This document shows, one piece after another, positions 1-11,261 of a stretch of DNA of 64,000 bases; the first letter of the stretch is position 1, and each line of letters begins with the position of its first letter. Under the pieces are notes generated by a model. The model was not told the origin of the DNA, searched no databases, and saw nothing but the letters and a program-made list of their open reading frames with translations. The translations under genes and the position numbers were made by a program. Origin of the DNA: Gonatopus flavifemur (Eukaryota; Arthropoda; Insecta; Hymenoptera; Dryinidae); contig JAFFJZ010000003.1 of assembly GCA_018340375.1 (NCBI GenBank), positions 27,652,001-27,716,000 on the forward strand. Direction: 5' to 3'.

Positions 1-1282
1 CGGAAAGTTGCACTGAGATTAATATAGAACTTTAATTAAACCTCGAATTTCTAATTGCAAAGAAGTTCAAAATCATTGACGGTTTAATTATAAACAGAAT
101 GCCAGGTCGGGTCTCTGAGAAATAAAAGAAACGCTGCCTAGAAACTCTTTAAACTTGATATATTTACATTTCAAACCAAACAAATTCAGTTTAACTTTCC
201 TCTTCAGAGAGAATATATCATTAAATATCATTAATGAATTCAATGAAATTAAAATGCATACATGTTGAAGGCCCGAACGATTCTTCATGGAGTCGCAATA
301 AAATTGGTTTCTGAATATTAAATTCTTCATCGAGAGTTCATTTGGAATTGAAATTTCGAAAATTCATAACGGGAGTTCTTTGCGGGGACTCTTTGGCTGT
401 ACAAGAAAGACATCTACTTAGAGAGCTGGTGGGATTTTTTTTTAAATGGTCTGCTCATCGTGCAGAAATGATACGTCAGTTACTTCTCATCAAGTCAAAC
501 TAAAAAATCCATTTCTGCAGTTTGAGAAGCGCTGCTTTTTCAATTGATACCAATATGAAATGACAAAAAAAGACCTGTTTTCAATGATTTGCTCATGTCT
601 GCCTTTAATACAGAACGTACAGTCGGCTAGTTATAGTAGGAATATACATGTTCACTTATGCTTTCATTAGTAATCAATGTTTTTTCTTCAACTCATTATT
701 GAAATTTGAACAAATGAAGTGCTCATTTCGCAGACTTTGATAATAAGTTCAATCTGATTATTGAATTTCTGAAATTAAAAGTTATTCATTTTTTGAAATG
801 AGAAAAAAAACACATCAAATTCAATAATTTGTTCATGTCTGCAACTTGACGGATTGACTGATTCATGCCTAAAAAACATGAAAATATATAAGCCAGAAGT
901 TTTCAGTGTGTATTCGACCTTTGCAGACATTTTTGATTAATAAATATTCCTTACTGGATCGCTCGGCTGTTGATTATTTGATTTGGTTACCAATATCCGT
1001 TGAATTCTTATATTTGATCAGCTTCATAATGCAATTTATATTATTTTATATATTTATACAAAACCTCAACATCAAAAGTTCCTGCAGAATCCATTTATAT
1101 TGACTAAAAATCAAAACAAAAAGATAAAAAAAATATATGGATAAACACATCATTTAATACACCACTTTTTTTTTGCGATTAAGAAATTCTAAAAAAAAAG
1201 AAAACAAACGTTTTAATGTCTGCAACTCGTATTAGTGACCTTAAATTCATCAAAAGTTGACGCGTTACAATTTGCAGACATG
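1..1282. other. AT-rich non-coding stretch
   Basis: No convincing gene is visible. The ORFs are short and have random-looking composition. A short motif ending in TCATGTCTGC recurs in direct orientation near 593-602 and 833-842, with related GTCTGCA and TGCAGAC words around 922, 1217 and 1272. This suggests decayed repeat DNA, but no element boundary can be drawn. Confidence 0.4.
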
Positions 1283-1504
1283 CACTGAAAAAAAGGCAGG
1301 TCACAGTTATCAAATGATATTCTTGAATATGACCAATCAAATATTCGATAACATTAATTAAATATCAATAATATCTATTAAATATTCGATAATTATAAAC
1401 ATAATTTATAAACATTATTGAATATTCGATTAATGTTATCGAATATTTGATTGGTCATATTCAAAAATATCATTCGATAACTGTTACCAGCTTTTTTTTC
1501 AGTG
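1283..1504 (+). mobile_element. 222-bp hairpin MITE, copy 1 (CACTGAAAAAAA ends)
   Basis: The element begins CACTGAAAAAAAGGC and ends with the inverse. Its inverted arms are about 75-80 bp with few mismatches, so a single strand would fold into a long hairpin with an AT-rich loop. It is flanked by TG on both sides (1281-1282 and 1505-1506). A second copy of the same 222-bp length lies at 48076-48297 in the opposite orientation and is flanked by TA. There is no coding capacity, so it would need a transposase from elsewhere. The CACTG ends and variable 2-bp flanks would fit the CACTA/Mirage group, but this is inferred from ends only. Confidence 0.85.
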
Positions 1505-1659
1505 TGAGCACATGATTTATAAGAGCTATTTTTTTTGTAATTTCGAAACTGTGTTTCTTACAAACGCAGCGCTATCTAGGTTTATGAAGCAGTTTACTAG
1601 TATCGTACGTACGTAAACTTTATTCTGTGTGATCGGCAGCGATGAGCAGATCACATACC

Positions 1660-2000
1660 TAAATTCCCCCCAGTTCTCTAACTAATCTAATTCGTCTAAT
1701 TTGAAGCTTAAAAGCTGGGAATTTGATGTCCCTGCGCGATTGAGAGCCATGGAGCATCAGAAAACGAATAAAATTTCGCTACGTAGTTTGTAAACAAATT
1801 TCAAATATGCAGCAATAAAACGCATTACCAGGATTACGCTCTGAATATAAATCCAAAGTTGCCATATGTTTATAATCGTTTGCATGATTTTGAGGAATCA
1901 TTTGCAGATCAAAGATTTGTGTTTATTCCTCGGTTGTTTCAACAAAATTTCTTCAAGAACTCCATGGCCCTTGAGCTTTAAAATTTGATGTTTCAAACCA
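1660..2000. repeat. Diverged dispersed repeat (pairs with 52600-53020)
   Basis: Blocks around 1745-1900 and 1955-1985 match 52630-52880 and 52985-53015 in the same order. They include an ATAAATCMAR block, TATGTTTATAATCGTTTGCATG and a GACTCCAT/AACTCCAT block followed by a CCTT-rich segment. The two copies are clearly related but diverged, with indels. No ends were resolved and no coding sequence is seen. Confidence 0.55.
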
Positions 2001-2099
2001 AACGAAGAATAAAAAACAACAAATTACCACTTCCCATAAATAAAAATTAATATCCAATCGATGTATTCTTCCGATTGAGTTGTTGGGAATAAAAGGCGC

Positions 2100-2730
2100 G
2101 GAAAGAAAGAATATATAATAATATATTCTTCGAAAGAGGAACGAGAGTCTCAACCTTTTGGTGGTAGGACGAGAGAAGGAGGTGGTATAGAAGAGGAGGT
2201 GGTCCGGGCAGTTATGGCATTATATACCTAACAGGAAGAGAGACAAAGCGAACAAAACACTGTCGGGGCGTCGCTCCGCAAACAGAGCCCCCGTAGGGAA
2301 CGAGAGGAAAGGGAAGGGAAGAGAACTAAAACTTGGAACAAAAGTCCTCACTTTTGTTCCCTGGAAAGTTTTTCAAATTATGGCCGCGATAGATGGAAAG
2401 AGGAGAGAAAATGAAATAGAGAAAAAGAGAGAGGGAGAGAAAAGGAATTGCGAAAGGATCTCATCCTGTGATTTATACCTCAACCAAGGTTTCGGAATTA
2501 TTAAACTTCTCTGCATATCGGAGAAAGGATATAGAGAAGAAGAAGAAGAAAGAAGAAGAAGTAGTAGTATTAGTAGTAGTAATAGTACTACCGATGACAG
2601 TAGGGTGAGTAAAGTAAGAACGAGAAGAAGAAGAAGAAGTAGATAAAGAAGAGCAAGATTTCTCGCGTGAGATAAAAGAGCCTGTACTGTAATTAAGCGA
2701 GCCATTTTCTAATGAAGATGGATCGATCAA
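2100..2730. repeat. GA-rich low-complexity tract
   Basis: The plus strand is strongly purine-biased, with runs of GAA/GAG and AGT triplets (dense near 2535-2585 and 2620-2650). Open frames on both strands translate to Glu/Arg/Ser-rich or Leu/Ser-rich low-complexity peptides, as expected from the triplet repeats rather than from genes. No gene is called. Confidence 0.6.
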
Positions 2731-2952
2731 TTAGGTCAGACCAGCCCACCACGTGTTTACTCTTTTATTTAAAGCACCCATTAGTCCTCATTTATATTTT
2801 ATATACTGTTGTGAAGTTTGAGTATCTGATAACAAACTTAGAACTTAGAACAAGGATTTTCTACCTACACTGTGAAAAATATTCGGAATTTTCCTATACA
2901 CAGCAACCGGAAAATTCCGATCGTGGAATGGAAAATCAATTTCCGGTACATA

Positions 2953-4143
2953 CCAGCTGTGTAAGTATGAAACCGGAATTTTTGTACAGAAAAAACACGT
3001 TTATCGTAATGATATGATACAAAGTCATTTATTCAAAGTATTGTCCGTCGCTATCTATACATTTTTTCCATCTTTCTGGTAATTTGTGGATTCCGCGCCA
3101 AGAGGACTGTTGCTCTTTTGAGGCAAACCAGTCATCGAGCCATTTTCGTACATCTTCGTAAGAAGTAAAGCGCTGCTCAGCAAGTGCGTGTCCCATCGAT
3201 GCAAACAAGTAGTAATCGGATGGGGCAAGGTCCGGTGAGTGAGGCGCGTGCTGAATAATCTCCCAACGGAACGACTCTATCGTTTCCTGGACCTTTTTTG
3301 CTTTGTGTGCTGGTGCATTGTCATGCAGCAAAATCACCTTCTGTTGTCTTTGTTGGTATTCTGGTCGTTTTTCACGGAAAACTCGATCCAAATCGATCAT
3401 TTGTTGTCGGTAGCGTTGAGTATTGACAGTTTCCCCAGATTTCAGCAGCTCGTAGTAGATTACGCCCTTCTGATCCCACCAAACACACAGCATTGTCTTT
3501 CGTCCGTAGCGGTTTGGTCTCGCCGTCGATGTTGATGGTTCACCCGGAGTAACCCATGACTTTTTGCGCTTAGATTCTCGAAATATATCCACTTTTCATC
3601 GCCAGTCACAATTCGATGGAGGAATGACTTTCTTTGGAACCTGGCGAGCAGCATTTCGCATGATGTTTTGCGGTTTTCCTGCTGTCTTTCGTTGAGTTCA
3701 TGTGGAACCCATTTCCCCACCTTTTGTATCTTTCCCATGGCTTTCAACCGAAGGGAGATGGCTTCTCGGGTCACCTTTAACTGATCCGCCAGTTGTTGTT
3801 GTGCTTGAGCGTCGTCTTCGTCCAACAAGGCTTGCAGGTCAGCGTCTTCAAACTTTTTACCGAGAGCATGCTCACCAAACGCCTCCACAAGCATTCGATG
3901 CGATTCGGCTGCGGTTTTCTTCACATGAAAACAGAAAAGTAGTGCTGTCCGCAAATCGTAATTTGTTGGCACAAAACTCGACATGTTTATATGCTACTGA
4001 ATGAAACTCGTGTTATTGTGAGTTGGAAATCTTTGTCGGATATCAATACAATAACAAGACACCGCTGACGTGATGTGTCGGTAACTGCATCGACATCTAG
4101 CGCCACCTATAGGCAAATTCCGGTTTCATACTTACACACCTGG
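2953..4143 (-). mobile_element. mariner transposon, mauritiana subfamily (copy 1)
   Basis: The 29-bp terminal inverted repeats match at all but one position (inner part GTAAGTATGAAACCGGAATT) and lie directly against TA duplications at 2951-2952 and 4144-4145. The 1191-bp length is a little short for mariner (about 1.3 kb), which agrees with the internal deletion in its transposase. The ends and the encoded protein place it close to Mos1-like elements. It is nested inside the MITE at 2868-4263. A more decayed relative lies at 18243-19770. Confidence 0.93.
3029..3984 (-). pseudogene. mariner transposase, frameshifted and internally deleted
   Basis: The reading frame starts at 3984 (MSSFVPTNYD) and ends with the TAA at 3029-3031 after SDGQYFE. 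It is a DDE/D-type cut-and-paste transposase of the mauritiana group. The catalytic residues are visible: D in TGDEKWIYF, D in LLHDNAPAH and D in LAPSDYY, with the DD34D spacing. The C-terminal WRGIHKLPERW segment is present. There are two lesions. Relative to copy 2 (18243-19770) about 28 codons are missing from the N-terminal helix-turn-helix region, near 3860. One base is missing near 3571-3575, which shifts the frame just after the first catalytic Asp. Adding the lost codons gives about 345 residues, the usual length. It is non-functional as it stands. Confidence 0.92.
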
Positions 4144-4263
4144 TATATATGAAATTTATCTTTACTATTATTTCCCAGTAAATTTCCGATGGAATACGAC
4201 GGAATATTCTCCAATTACTTCCGAACATTCATGTGAAGTTTTCCATAGAAATTTTTTACAGTG

Positions 4264-5092
4264 TATTTTTGATAAACCGAGTATGAAAATTGAATTATAT
4301 TCCCAGATAGAAACGCGTGCTCTGAATATTTTGTATCTCTCTGATCAGCTGGCGATGATGCATAGAATGTAAACACTATGCCTTCATTGTGGTGCCATCA
4401 TCTCGTTTTGCCCCCAATAACAATGCTTTATGCGAAAACACCTTGGCACTATGATGCAAACATTTGAGTCAGTGGAGTTATTGCTAGCAAGAAGAGCAAA
4501 ATACGAAATCACACTCTATTCATTAAAATTTCCTAACTTCAAACACAACAGATGTCCTCTGTTACGAAAGATTTCAATTTAAAATATTCACACAATATTT
4601 TTCTACGAATGACCGTATATGCTTTTATGATCTGAAAAGGTTTGCACAACCCCATTCAGATTGATTGAAAAAAAAATTATAATCCAAATGATTTGTGTTT
4701 CTGCATCGAAAGGTTTGAATAAACTGACAGATTCCCATTGAACTATTCAATGAAAACTAATTTCTGATTGAATCGAAAGAATTATAGATCCTTGTTCAAA
4801 AAATGTTATCAAATTTGATTTGTGAGAATTCAATCTTGAATAATCAATGTTTCGAATTCACATATGAAACAAAAATCTTATGTGCTATGCAATTCAGGGT
4901 AGAAAATATTCTCTTCTTTGCGTTGTAGAATGAAATCACAGCAAGAAGTGAGATTCTTTCACGTTTAACAAAAACGTTCTTTGATTATGGGTCCATAATT
5001 CCCAGGAATCATTATTTGTGTCTCAATGGAACCACAACCTATGCAAAAACCCTGTGATACAGTCTGAATTGCTGTGCATGGTATCCTCTTAA
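4264..5092. other. Intergenic, no gene seen
   Basis: AT-rich sequence with only short random ORFs. No splice-supported exon or clear repeat boundary was recognised. Confidence 0.4.
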
Positions 5093-5618
5093 GGGGGGAA
5101 ATACATGAAAACGTATACTGTTCTTTAAGAATTTATTACGAAAAATTGGCTGAGGATTCATTAACGAAATAACGCACATCTTGAAATCTACGTTTCAAAC
5201 TATCTTTATAATTTTCTTGAGACAAGAAACCAAAATTCTATCGTTAGAATATGTGAAGACGTACAACTTGACGGAGTTGAAACAAAAGAAAATGAAAAAT
5301 TGAAAATTCAGAAGTGTTTAAAAAAAACAACACTTTTGTTTTTCTCTCCCTCAAGTTGTGCGTTTTGATATACATATTTTAACGATGGAATTTTGGTTTT
5401 TTGATTTTGAATAAAAATTGAGACCTATATAGGCTGTACGGTGCAAAAACGAGGTACCAACTCGTAGCTCCACCATTTTGAAATATTTTTGTCTCCAAAA
5501 AATTGTCAAGATAGTTTTGAACGTATATTTTAAGGTGTGCTCCATTTCATTATTCTATCTTCAACCAATTAATTGTATTAAATCCTCAAAAAAAGTACAC
5601 TCGCTTGTATTTTCCCCC
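5093..5618. mobile_element. TTAA-flanked non-autonomous element (piggyBac-like)
   Basis: The 526-bp segment begins GGGGGGAAATAC and ends with an approximate inverse (GTATTTTCCCCC). It is bounded by TTAA at 5089-5092 and 5619-5622. TTAA duplications are the signature of piggyBac (and some Kolobok) transposition. The terminal repeat is short, about 12 bp, and no transposase fragment is recognisable, so it is at most a non-autonomous copy. Confidence 0.6.
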
Positions 5619-7062
5619 TTAACAGATTTTTAAAACGTATTCAGCCGCGCTTGCTGAGAACTATTTTCGCGTACAATCAACAATTGATTTGAATTCATAT
5701 GAATCGAGTTTACTGTCAAAGAAATTTTATCCACATGAGAGCCTCCTATTCCTTAGCACAAAGAAAATTAATTTCGAATACAAAGAATATTCACAGTCGA
5801 ATTGAACGATAATTTTGAAAAAAATTAATTCGAATTTTCCCAGTCGATAGGAAAATATATAACACGTAATACTATATAAGTTATATAACATAGGAAAGGG
5901 AAAAAAAGTGAATGAATAAAGGGTCGAGGAACATGACAGGACAGAAAGACATATACAGAATGGAGAAGCGTCGATAACGCTTTTACCAACGAGACACGTA
6001 CAAGTTACGATGACGTGAAGCAGGTCCATTAGACTGTATGCAATTGTCCACGTTATATACATATATATAGGTACGTGTGTATATCATCATTGTCGGTCTC
6101 GTATATACTATGGAGATTTCTATTCAGAAACCGTACACCGGTGTGTAGAGCTCCGGTGTTTGGCGGCATTGACGATGGAGATAGGGAGATGAAGGATGAT
6201 CGAGGACCACTCGTGTTGCGACGAGAAGGAAAGAAACAAGAGGTATATGCTTAAACGATTAAAAAAAAAATCTCTAATGGTACATATCAACTTCTCTCCG
6301 GACGTACAAACAATTGAAATGAAGTGCGATTGTACCTACATTATTGCACCCTCCTTTCTTTTTCAAATTCTTTAATTGAGAACAAAGAGACGTAAGACGT
6401 GGAAGATAAAACGGGAAATTTGAAACATTTCGTCCTATTATGTCCGTCTATTATATATTATATAGAAGAGACATTGAAAACTATCGGGTAATCGATACAA
6501 ATCTTTATTTTCGTAACACCTCGTCACGACATATCGAAGATTCCCATCGTTCGGAGTATCGTATGATCAACGAGGAACAAGTGAATCTTTGTATACAGGG
6601 GATATGTAGAAAGATCTAAATGGTATGCGAATAACGCTGATAATAATAATACAATAATAATGATGAAAGAACACGATGAAGGGATCGGAGACCGATCGAA
6701 GAAAAAAATCTCGAATTTCCTTGGTGGTCGACGTTGTGGTTTTTGTCGTGGCTCCTCGTCGTGGTTGTTGCCACTACGCGCTCTCTCCGTTGTCTTTTAC
6801 TCTGTCTCTCGAATTTCCCTTCTTCTCTATACACACAACTCTTGTTCTCACCACGCCCACGCAACAAATTTTTGCCTTGCGCTACATCTTTTTCTTCTAA
6901 CGATGATTGTTCCTCGATTACGGTGTAACGAGATATCGCACGATATAAAACTCCAATTCTGTAGCCATATATTTATTCAAGGGTATAGTTTCTTTTATTT
7001 CTTTTCTTCCCTTCCTCCCTCGATATACACGTATTCGTTATGTATTATTTCACCATTGTACA

Positions 7063-7099
<37 letters not shown>

Positions 7100-8056
7100 A
7101 ATTTGAGAGAATGGGTGCGCGTATCCCTACGGATTTTGGACACGCAGGTTTCGAAGAGACTGAACATGGATCGCGTTTATTGTAATCGTGATATAATTAT
7201 CCATAGCTGACCTTAAATCGTGTTCTTTTTATTTCATTTTGAATTACACAATGTGTCGCGACAACCATTGTAATCCCACCCGCCAGCAATTCGCTTACAT
7301 GTATAGTTCTCAGATCAAAACGATGGAAGGATACGACAATGACGATGGCGGATCGTTCATGCGAACAAAAGGTGACGTCTCTGTATGTACGGATCCCTTA
7401 TTTCTTTTTATTAGTTTCGTCAAAGCTTGTGTTCTGACATAAGTGTGTACGGATATATATATATATAATTCAATGAAGAAGTATAACAATTGTACCGTAG
7501 CTGAATGATATAGAATAATCATATGATTTCTAATGTTTGAAATGCAATTTTACACATCTTTTGAATATGATTTGAGTATTGAATAATTGGGAAAATGATA
7601 AAAGAGATAATGGAGTTCTATTATTGAGTATTCGTTAGTATTATCCACGCAGAAATGCCAGTTCCAAAGCGAGGGGAATGAACGGATCCGTGTTAAGACA
7701 ATGTTGGCTACCAACGGTGTCTGCCGATTGCGAGTCGGTCCTCGGCTGAATTGAGTTCATTTTCTAATCGGTACTGGATCCATACCCAGCTAATAATTTA
7801 TTTTTCCAAAAATTTGACCAACTAAGGATCTCCCCAGCAGAGATTACTCTATTAATTCTCAATGCTATTGCGAGGCCTAAAGAATGACTAGAATGATTTC
7901 TACCAGGGCCTTTCTTGGTCCAGACTACATTATTATCAACACAATATATTTGATTCGAACAAAGATTTATCAACAAAAACGCCTTAGCTGTGGGAATAAA
8001 CATTTTTCCGAGTACAACCAAGTTTCTCGTAGGCGCTAGAACGAAGAACCATTGTT
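5619..8056. other. Intergenic, no gene seen
   Basis: Pyrimidine/purine-skewed tracts lie around 6150-6900, including stretches rich in CTC/TTC. Overlapping ORFs on both strands at 6616-7100 are low-complexity shadows of these tracts. No exon with family similarity was recognised. It contains the dinucleotide repeat at 7065-7096. Confidence 0.4.
7065..7096. repeat. (AT)16 microsatellite
   Basis: Uninterrupted AT dinucleotide run of 32 bp. Confidence 0.95.
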
Positions 8057-8199
8057 CACGGATAAAAATAATTCACTATGGCAGCTAGGAATTAGCTGTG
8101 GTAGCTATTTCGTGTACTTGATATTTGGATAGCGAAAAAAATAGCTACCACAGCTAATTTTTAGCTACCCAAATATCAAACACATCATTTTTTTCCGTG
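8057..8199 (+). mobile_element. 143-bp palindromic MITE (CACGGA ends), copy 1
   Basis: It begins CACGGATAAAAATAAT and ends TTTTTTCCGTG. The inside is palindromic around TAGCTACCACAGCTAAT and GATATTTGGATAGC words. It is flanked by TT on both sides (8055-8056, 8200-8201), a non-TA 2-bp duplication. A second copy in the opposite orientation, carrying an insertion, is at 8851-9173. Confidence 0.75.
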
Positions 8200-8250
8200 T
8201 TCTGTGTCCAGATGGTTGAAAGAAACTTTCTACGCGGAGAAAACAGAATT

Positions 8251-8734
8251 CGAAGAGAACATGAAGCTCCGACAAACGTTCAGAATAGATCAACATAGAT
8301 CAGCCTGAAGTTCACTTGGAGCCAACTTTTAGGTTCGTAAACGTTCAACGAAGTTCAGATGAACATTGGAATGTCCGCTTGAGAATGGTTTCAAGAAAAG
8401 TTCGTGGAACGTTTCTTAAATATTCTACGAAGATTCATTTGATCTTCAATTCAGCATGTTTCAGAGAGAATTACAATTATGATTATAATTCACTTTATTG
8501 TTCATTTTTTCGTGAAAAAAACACATTGTTGGAAAAATCTTATATCGAAAAATTTAAACTCCTGTGAATCTTTGGTGAATGTTTAACGAACGTTCAATAA
8601 ACCTTCCTTGAAAGTATTCTCGAGCGGACATTGTAACTTTCATCAGACCTTCGTCGAACGTTTATCCAACGGAGCTTCAGTCTGATCTATGTTGATCTAT
8701 TCTGAACGTTCGTCGAAGCTTTATGTTCTCTTCG
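8251..8734. mobile_element. Foldback element, about 485 bp
   Basis: The two ends are inverted copies that start CGAAGAGAACATRAAGC. They remain alignable inward through a GATCAACATAGATCAG block and an AATGTCCGC block. The arms are roughly 170-190 bp with scattered mismatches, separated by an AT-rich centre near 8440-8560. No target duplication was identified. A short ORF crossing it (8316-8567) is a by-product of the repeat. It sits between the two MITE copies at 8057-8199 and 8851-9173. Confidence 0.7.
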
Positions 8735-8850
8735 GGTAATAGAAGCGGATTATTTGCTGAGGCAGCAATATTTTAAGCGTCATATAGTATAGAACAGCAA
8801 ACGAATGTAGCTGGAAGGGTGGACATTTGTTGCTGTCATAACGAATAGTG

Positions 8851-9173
8851 CACGGAAAAAATGATGTGGTTGATATTTGGATAGCTAAAAATTAGCTGTG
8901 GTCGCTATTTTTTAACTGTCGGAATGAAAGTTCCCGAGTGGAAAAATTTGCAAAATTATATATAATTTATATATATATATCTGAATTATATATAAATTCT
9001 ATTGAATTATATAAAAATTATATATAATTTTGAAAATTTTTCCACTCAGGTTATTGCTAGAGGAGCTGAAATCTGGCTTTTTTAGCCATTTTTTTCGCTA
9101 TCCAAATATCAAATACACGGAATAGCTACCACAGCTGATTCCCAACTACCATAGTGAATTATTGTTTTCCATG
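8851..9173 (-). mobile_element. Palindromic MITE (CACGGA ends), copy 2, with an insertion
   Basis: This is the inverse of the MITE at 8057-8199. It begins CACGGAAAAAATGATG and ends ATTATTGTTTTCCATG. It is split in the middle by about 150 bp that includes the AT-rich foldback at 8933-9050. The flanking dinucleotides are TG on the left and TA on the right, so one end has probably mutated. Confidence 0.65.
8933..9050. mobile_element. Small AT-rich foldback nested in MITE copy 2
   Basis: The ends CCCGAGTGGAAAAATTT and the inverse AAATTTTTCCACTCAGG form a hairpin whose arms continue into ATATATAATT. TT lies on both sides (8931-8932 and 9051-9052), again a 2-bp duplication. It is about 118 bp with no coding content. 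Confidence 0.65.
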
Positions 9174-10917
9174 TAATTGAGATCTTTGAGAAGAATCGAT
9201 TGTTTTTCACATAAAAAATATATAATTTCTATAGTTTTGAATAAAATTCAATGCTTTTTATGTAAAAAGGGATCGATTTCTTTCGAAGATTCCCATCACT
9301 AATAATTAACGACATTGCTATCACAAAAAATAGATTGCTGTTAGAACCAAACTCGCTGCCCTGGCTGCTTTTCTCCGCTTTATATATTTAACAGTGTTTA
9401 TTTACCATTCTTCCTTCTTTTATGGAAAAATCATAAATTACCTTCAATACAGTTTAAACAAACTGAAGTTACAATATACCAAAAATCTTTCACATGTCCT
9501 TTGGATAACCAATGTACTTGGTCGCTCATATTGATTTCATATCTTTTTTTTTCAAATGGAGTATATCCTTTTATATCCCCTCGAAATTCTGAATGCAGTG
9601 AAATTTTCCTTCAGAATGTGTTTTGAGATTTTTTTATTCTTTGTTTTTGGGATTTTCATATACTTGGCGTTATTTTTTTACTTTTTTGGAGTTTTTTTTG
9701 GGGATATACTTAACAGTGTTTATTTACCATTCTTCCTTCTTTTATGGATGTGAAAAGTATCGCTCACCTTTTATCCTTTATAATGTAAAAAGAATTATGA
9801 AAAAACGTTTGAAAGTTTCTTATCCAACATTTTTTAGAAAAGTTACAAACAATTTTGACCAAAAATACACGCTACATAGGCTCAATAGAAAGATGAACGA
9901 CTTTGAATTTTCCTCTATTCCTTGAGCATTATCAATTATCGATCATTTTCACACTATACTGACAATATACCGACTTTTATTTGACATCTCCAAAACTTTT
10001 TGTCACTTGACAAATATTCATTGTTTGGAAATTCATTACAAATCTATGAGTTTTTCACCATACTTTTCTTTTTGCGAATTCACACTGACCAAAAAACGAT
10101 CTGGTTGAAACATTAACTTGAAATTTGGGTCGATTCACTTAGGAATGTGATTGCAACGTCCAGAAAGAAATGGTTGAACTCAAAATTAACTACATATTTT
10201 AGTGATCACATCAAGAAAAAACATCTGGTTTTTCTAACCCGAGAAATGTAATAAATTTCGGCTTCAGCACTCTTTCTGGATGTCACAATCATATTTCCTG
10301 TGGATAACACTAGCTTTCAAGTTACTGCAACCACGGATGTCCAACTAGATTGTTTTGCTGTCGGCGCACAGATATTTTTCACAGTGTAGAAGAAATTCCA
10401 GATCAGAACCACAATCAAAAAGCCAGCTACAATGATGGCGAAATGTCGGCAACCAACCGATATAGGACGCGGATCCACTCCGAAAGCTCAAAATCTGTAC
10501 CGGCTGGTGTATGGTTCCTGTTGAGTGTCCATCGAAGGGTTCCCTATCATTCGTACAAACGTGGGACATCGCTGCTGACAATACAGTCCAGCAACGGAGC
10601 GATTGTTGATCCGATAATCAACCAATGCACAGTCATACCACACTGAGAAAACATTCGTTCTAGTTAAACGAAATTTTGTTTGAAATGGACGCAGATAAGC
10701 TTTCTGGCTGACATAAAATTCATTTCCAATGAAGAAAATTTGATACACAATGATCAACAGTTTCTTCTATTTATCCTAAACTAATGTTATTTCAGCCAAC
10801 CAAAATTTTGTTAGGCTAGAACAAACTGTTTTTTCAGTATATAGCTGGTCAATAATTGATTTCCTATCACCGACTCAAGTTCATTCTGAAATTATTCTAA
10901 AATTCAATATTCCAAAT
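9174..10917. other. Intergenic, no gene seen
   Basis: AT-rich. A phrase near TTAACAGTGTTTATTTACCATTC occurs twice (about 9389-9411 and 9709-9731), showing a local duplication. Minus-strand ORFs at 10345-10757 contain a stretch (near 10540-10575) that recurs at about 42712-42750, so this part is diverged repeat DNA, not a gene. Confidence 0.4.
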
Positions 10918-10920
10918 TGA

Positions 10921-11261
10921 TAATCCCAACCAGAAATTTACAACAGGCGCAGTACTGCACCAGTACAGTCAAGACTGGCAGGGTACTGGCATTTGTCTGG
11001 AATGATAACGCTTTTCAATACTGGGGATTGAGTACTGATGCCATTATTCGCAATCAGTGCAGGGCCAGTACTGGGTTAGTACCTTGGGTTAGGCTGGTAT
11101 TAAGTTCTCAGCACTAGTTTATCAGTACAGGCATATTACTGTATTTTTATGTATCCAGTACTGATCCCGTACGTGTTGACCAAGTGTTGGGGACCCAATA
11201 CTGGCACTGTACTGCACCTGTTGTCAACATTGGCATATTACGGATTTTTCTGATTGGGATG
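10921..11261. mobile_element. Foldback-like element rich in CAGTACTG words
   Basis: The left side (ATCCCAACCAGAAA then ACAACAGGCGCAGTAC) is mirrored on the right (GTACTGCACCTGTTGT then TTTCTGATTGGGAT). The interior is full of CAGTACTG/GTACTG palindromic words. This suggests a foldback MITE of about 340 bp. Exact ends and target duplication are not resolved. Confidence 0.5.

Larger units (their letters stand above)
2868..4263. mobile_element. TA-flanked MITE interrupted by a mariner
   Basis: The outer ends read CACTGTGAAAAAT at 2868 and ATTTTTTACAGTG at 4251-4263, each flanked by TA (2866-2867, 4264-4265). The internal sequence is rich in GGAAATTCC-like words. Removing the mariner at 2953-4143 and one TA leaves about 203 bp, a typical MITE size. 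The terminal repeat is only about 12-13 bp. It resembles the ends of the elements at 23650, 26164, 30944 and 35588. The mariner therefore arrived after this MITE. Confidence 0.7.

Noticed and set aside
2373..2730. Overlapping ORFs on both strands in the GA-rich tract
   Set aside because: They translate to Leu/Ser- or Glu/Arg-rich low-complexity peptides that follow directly from the triplet-like repeat.
10345..10757. Minus-strand ORFs with a VRMIGNPS stretch, also seen near 42720
   Set aside because: The shared peptide reflects a shared diverged repeat; the frames are short and unrelated outside it.
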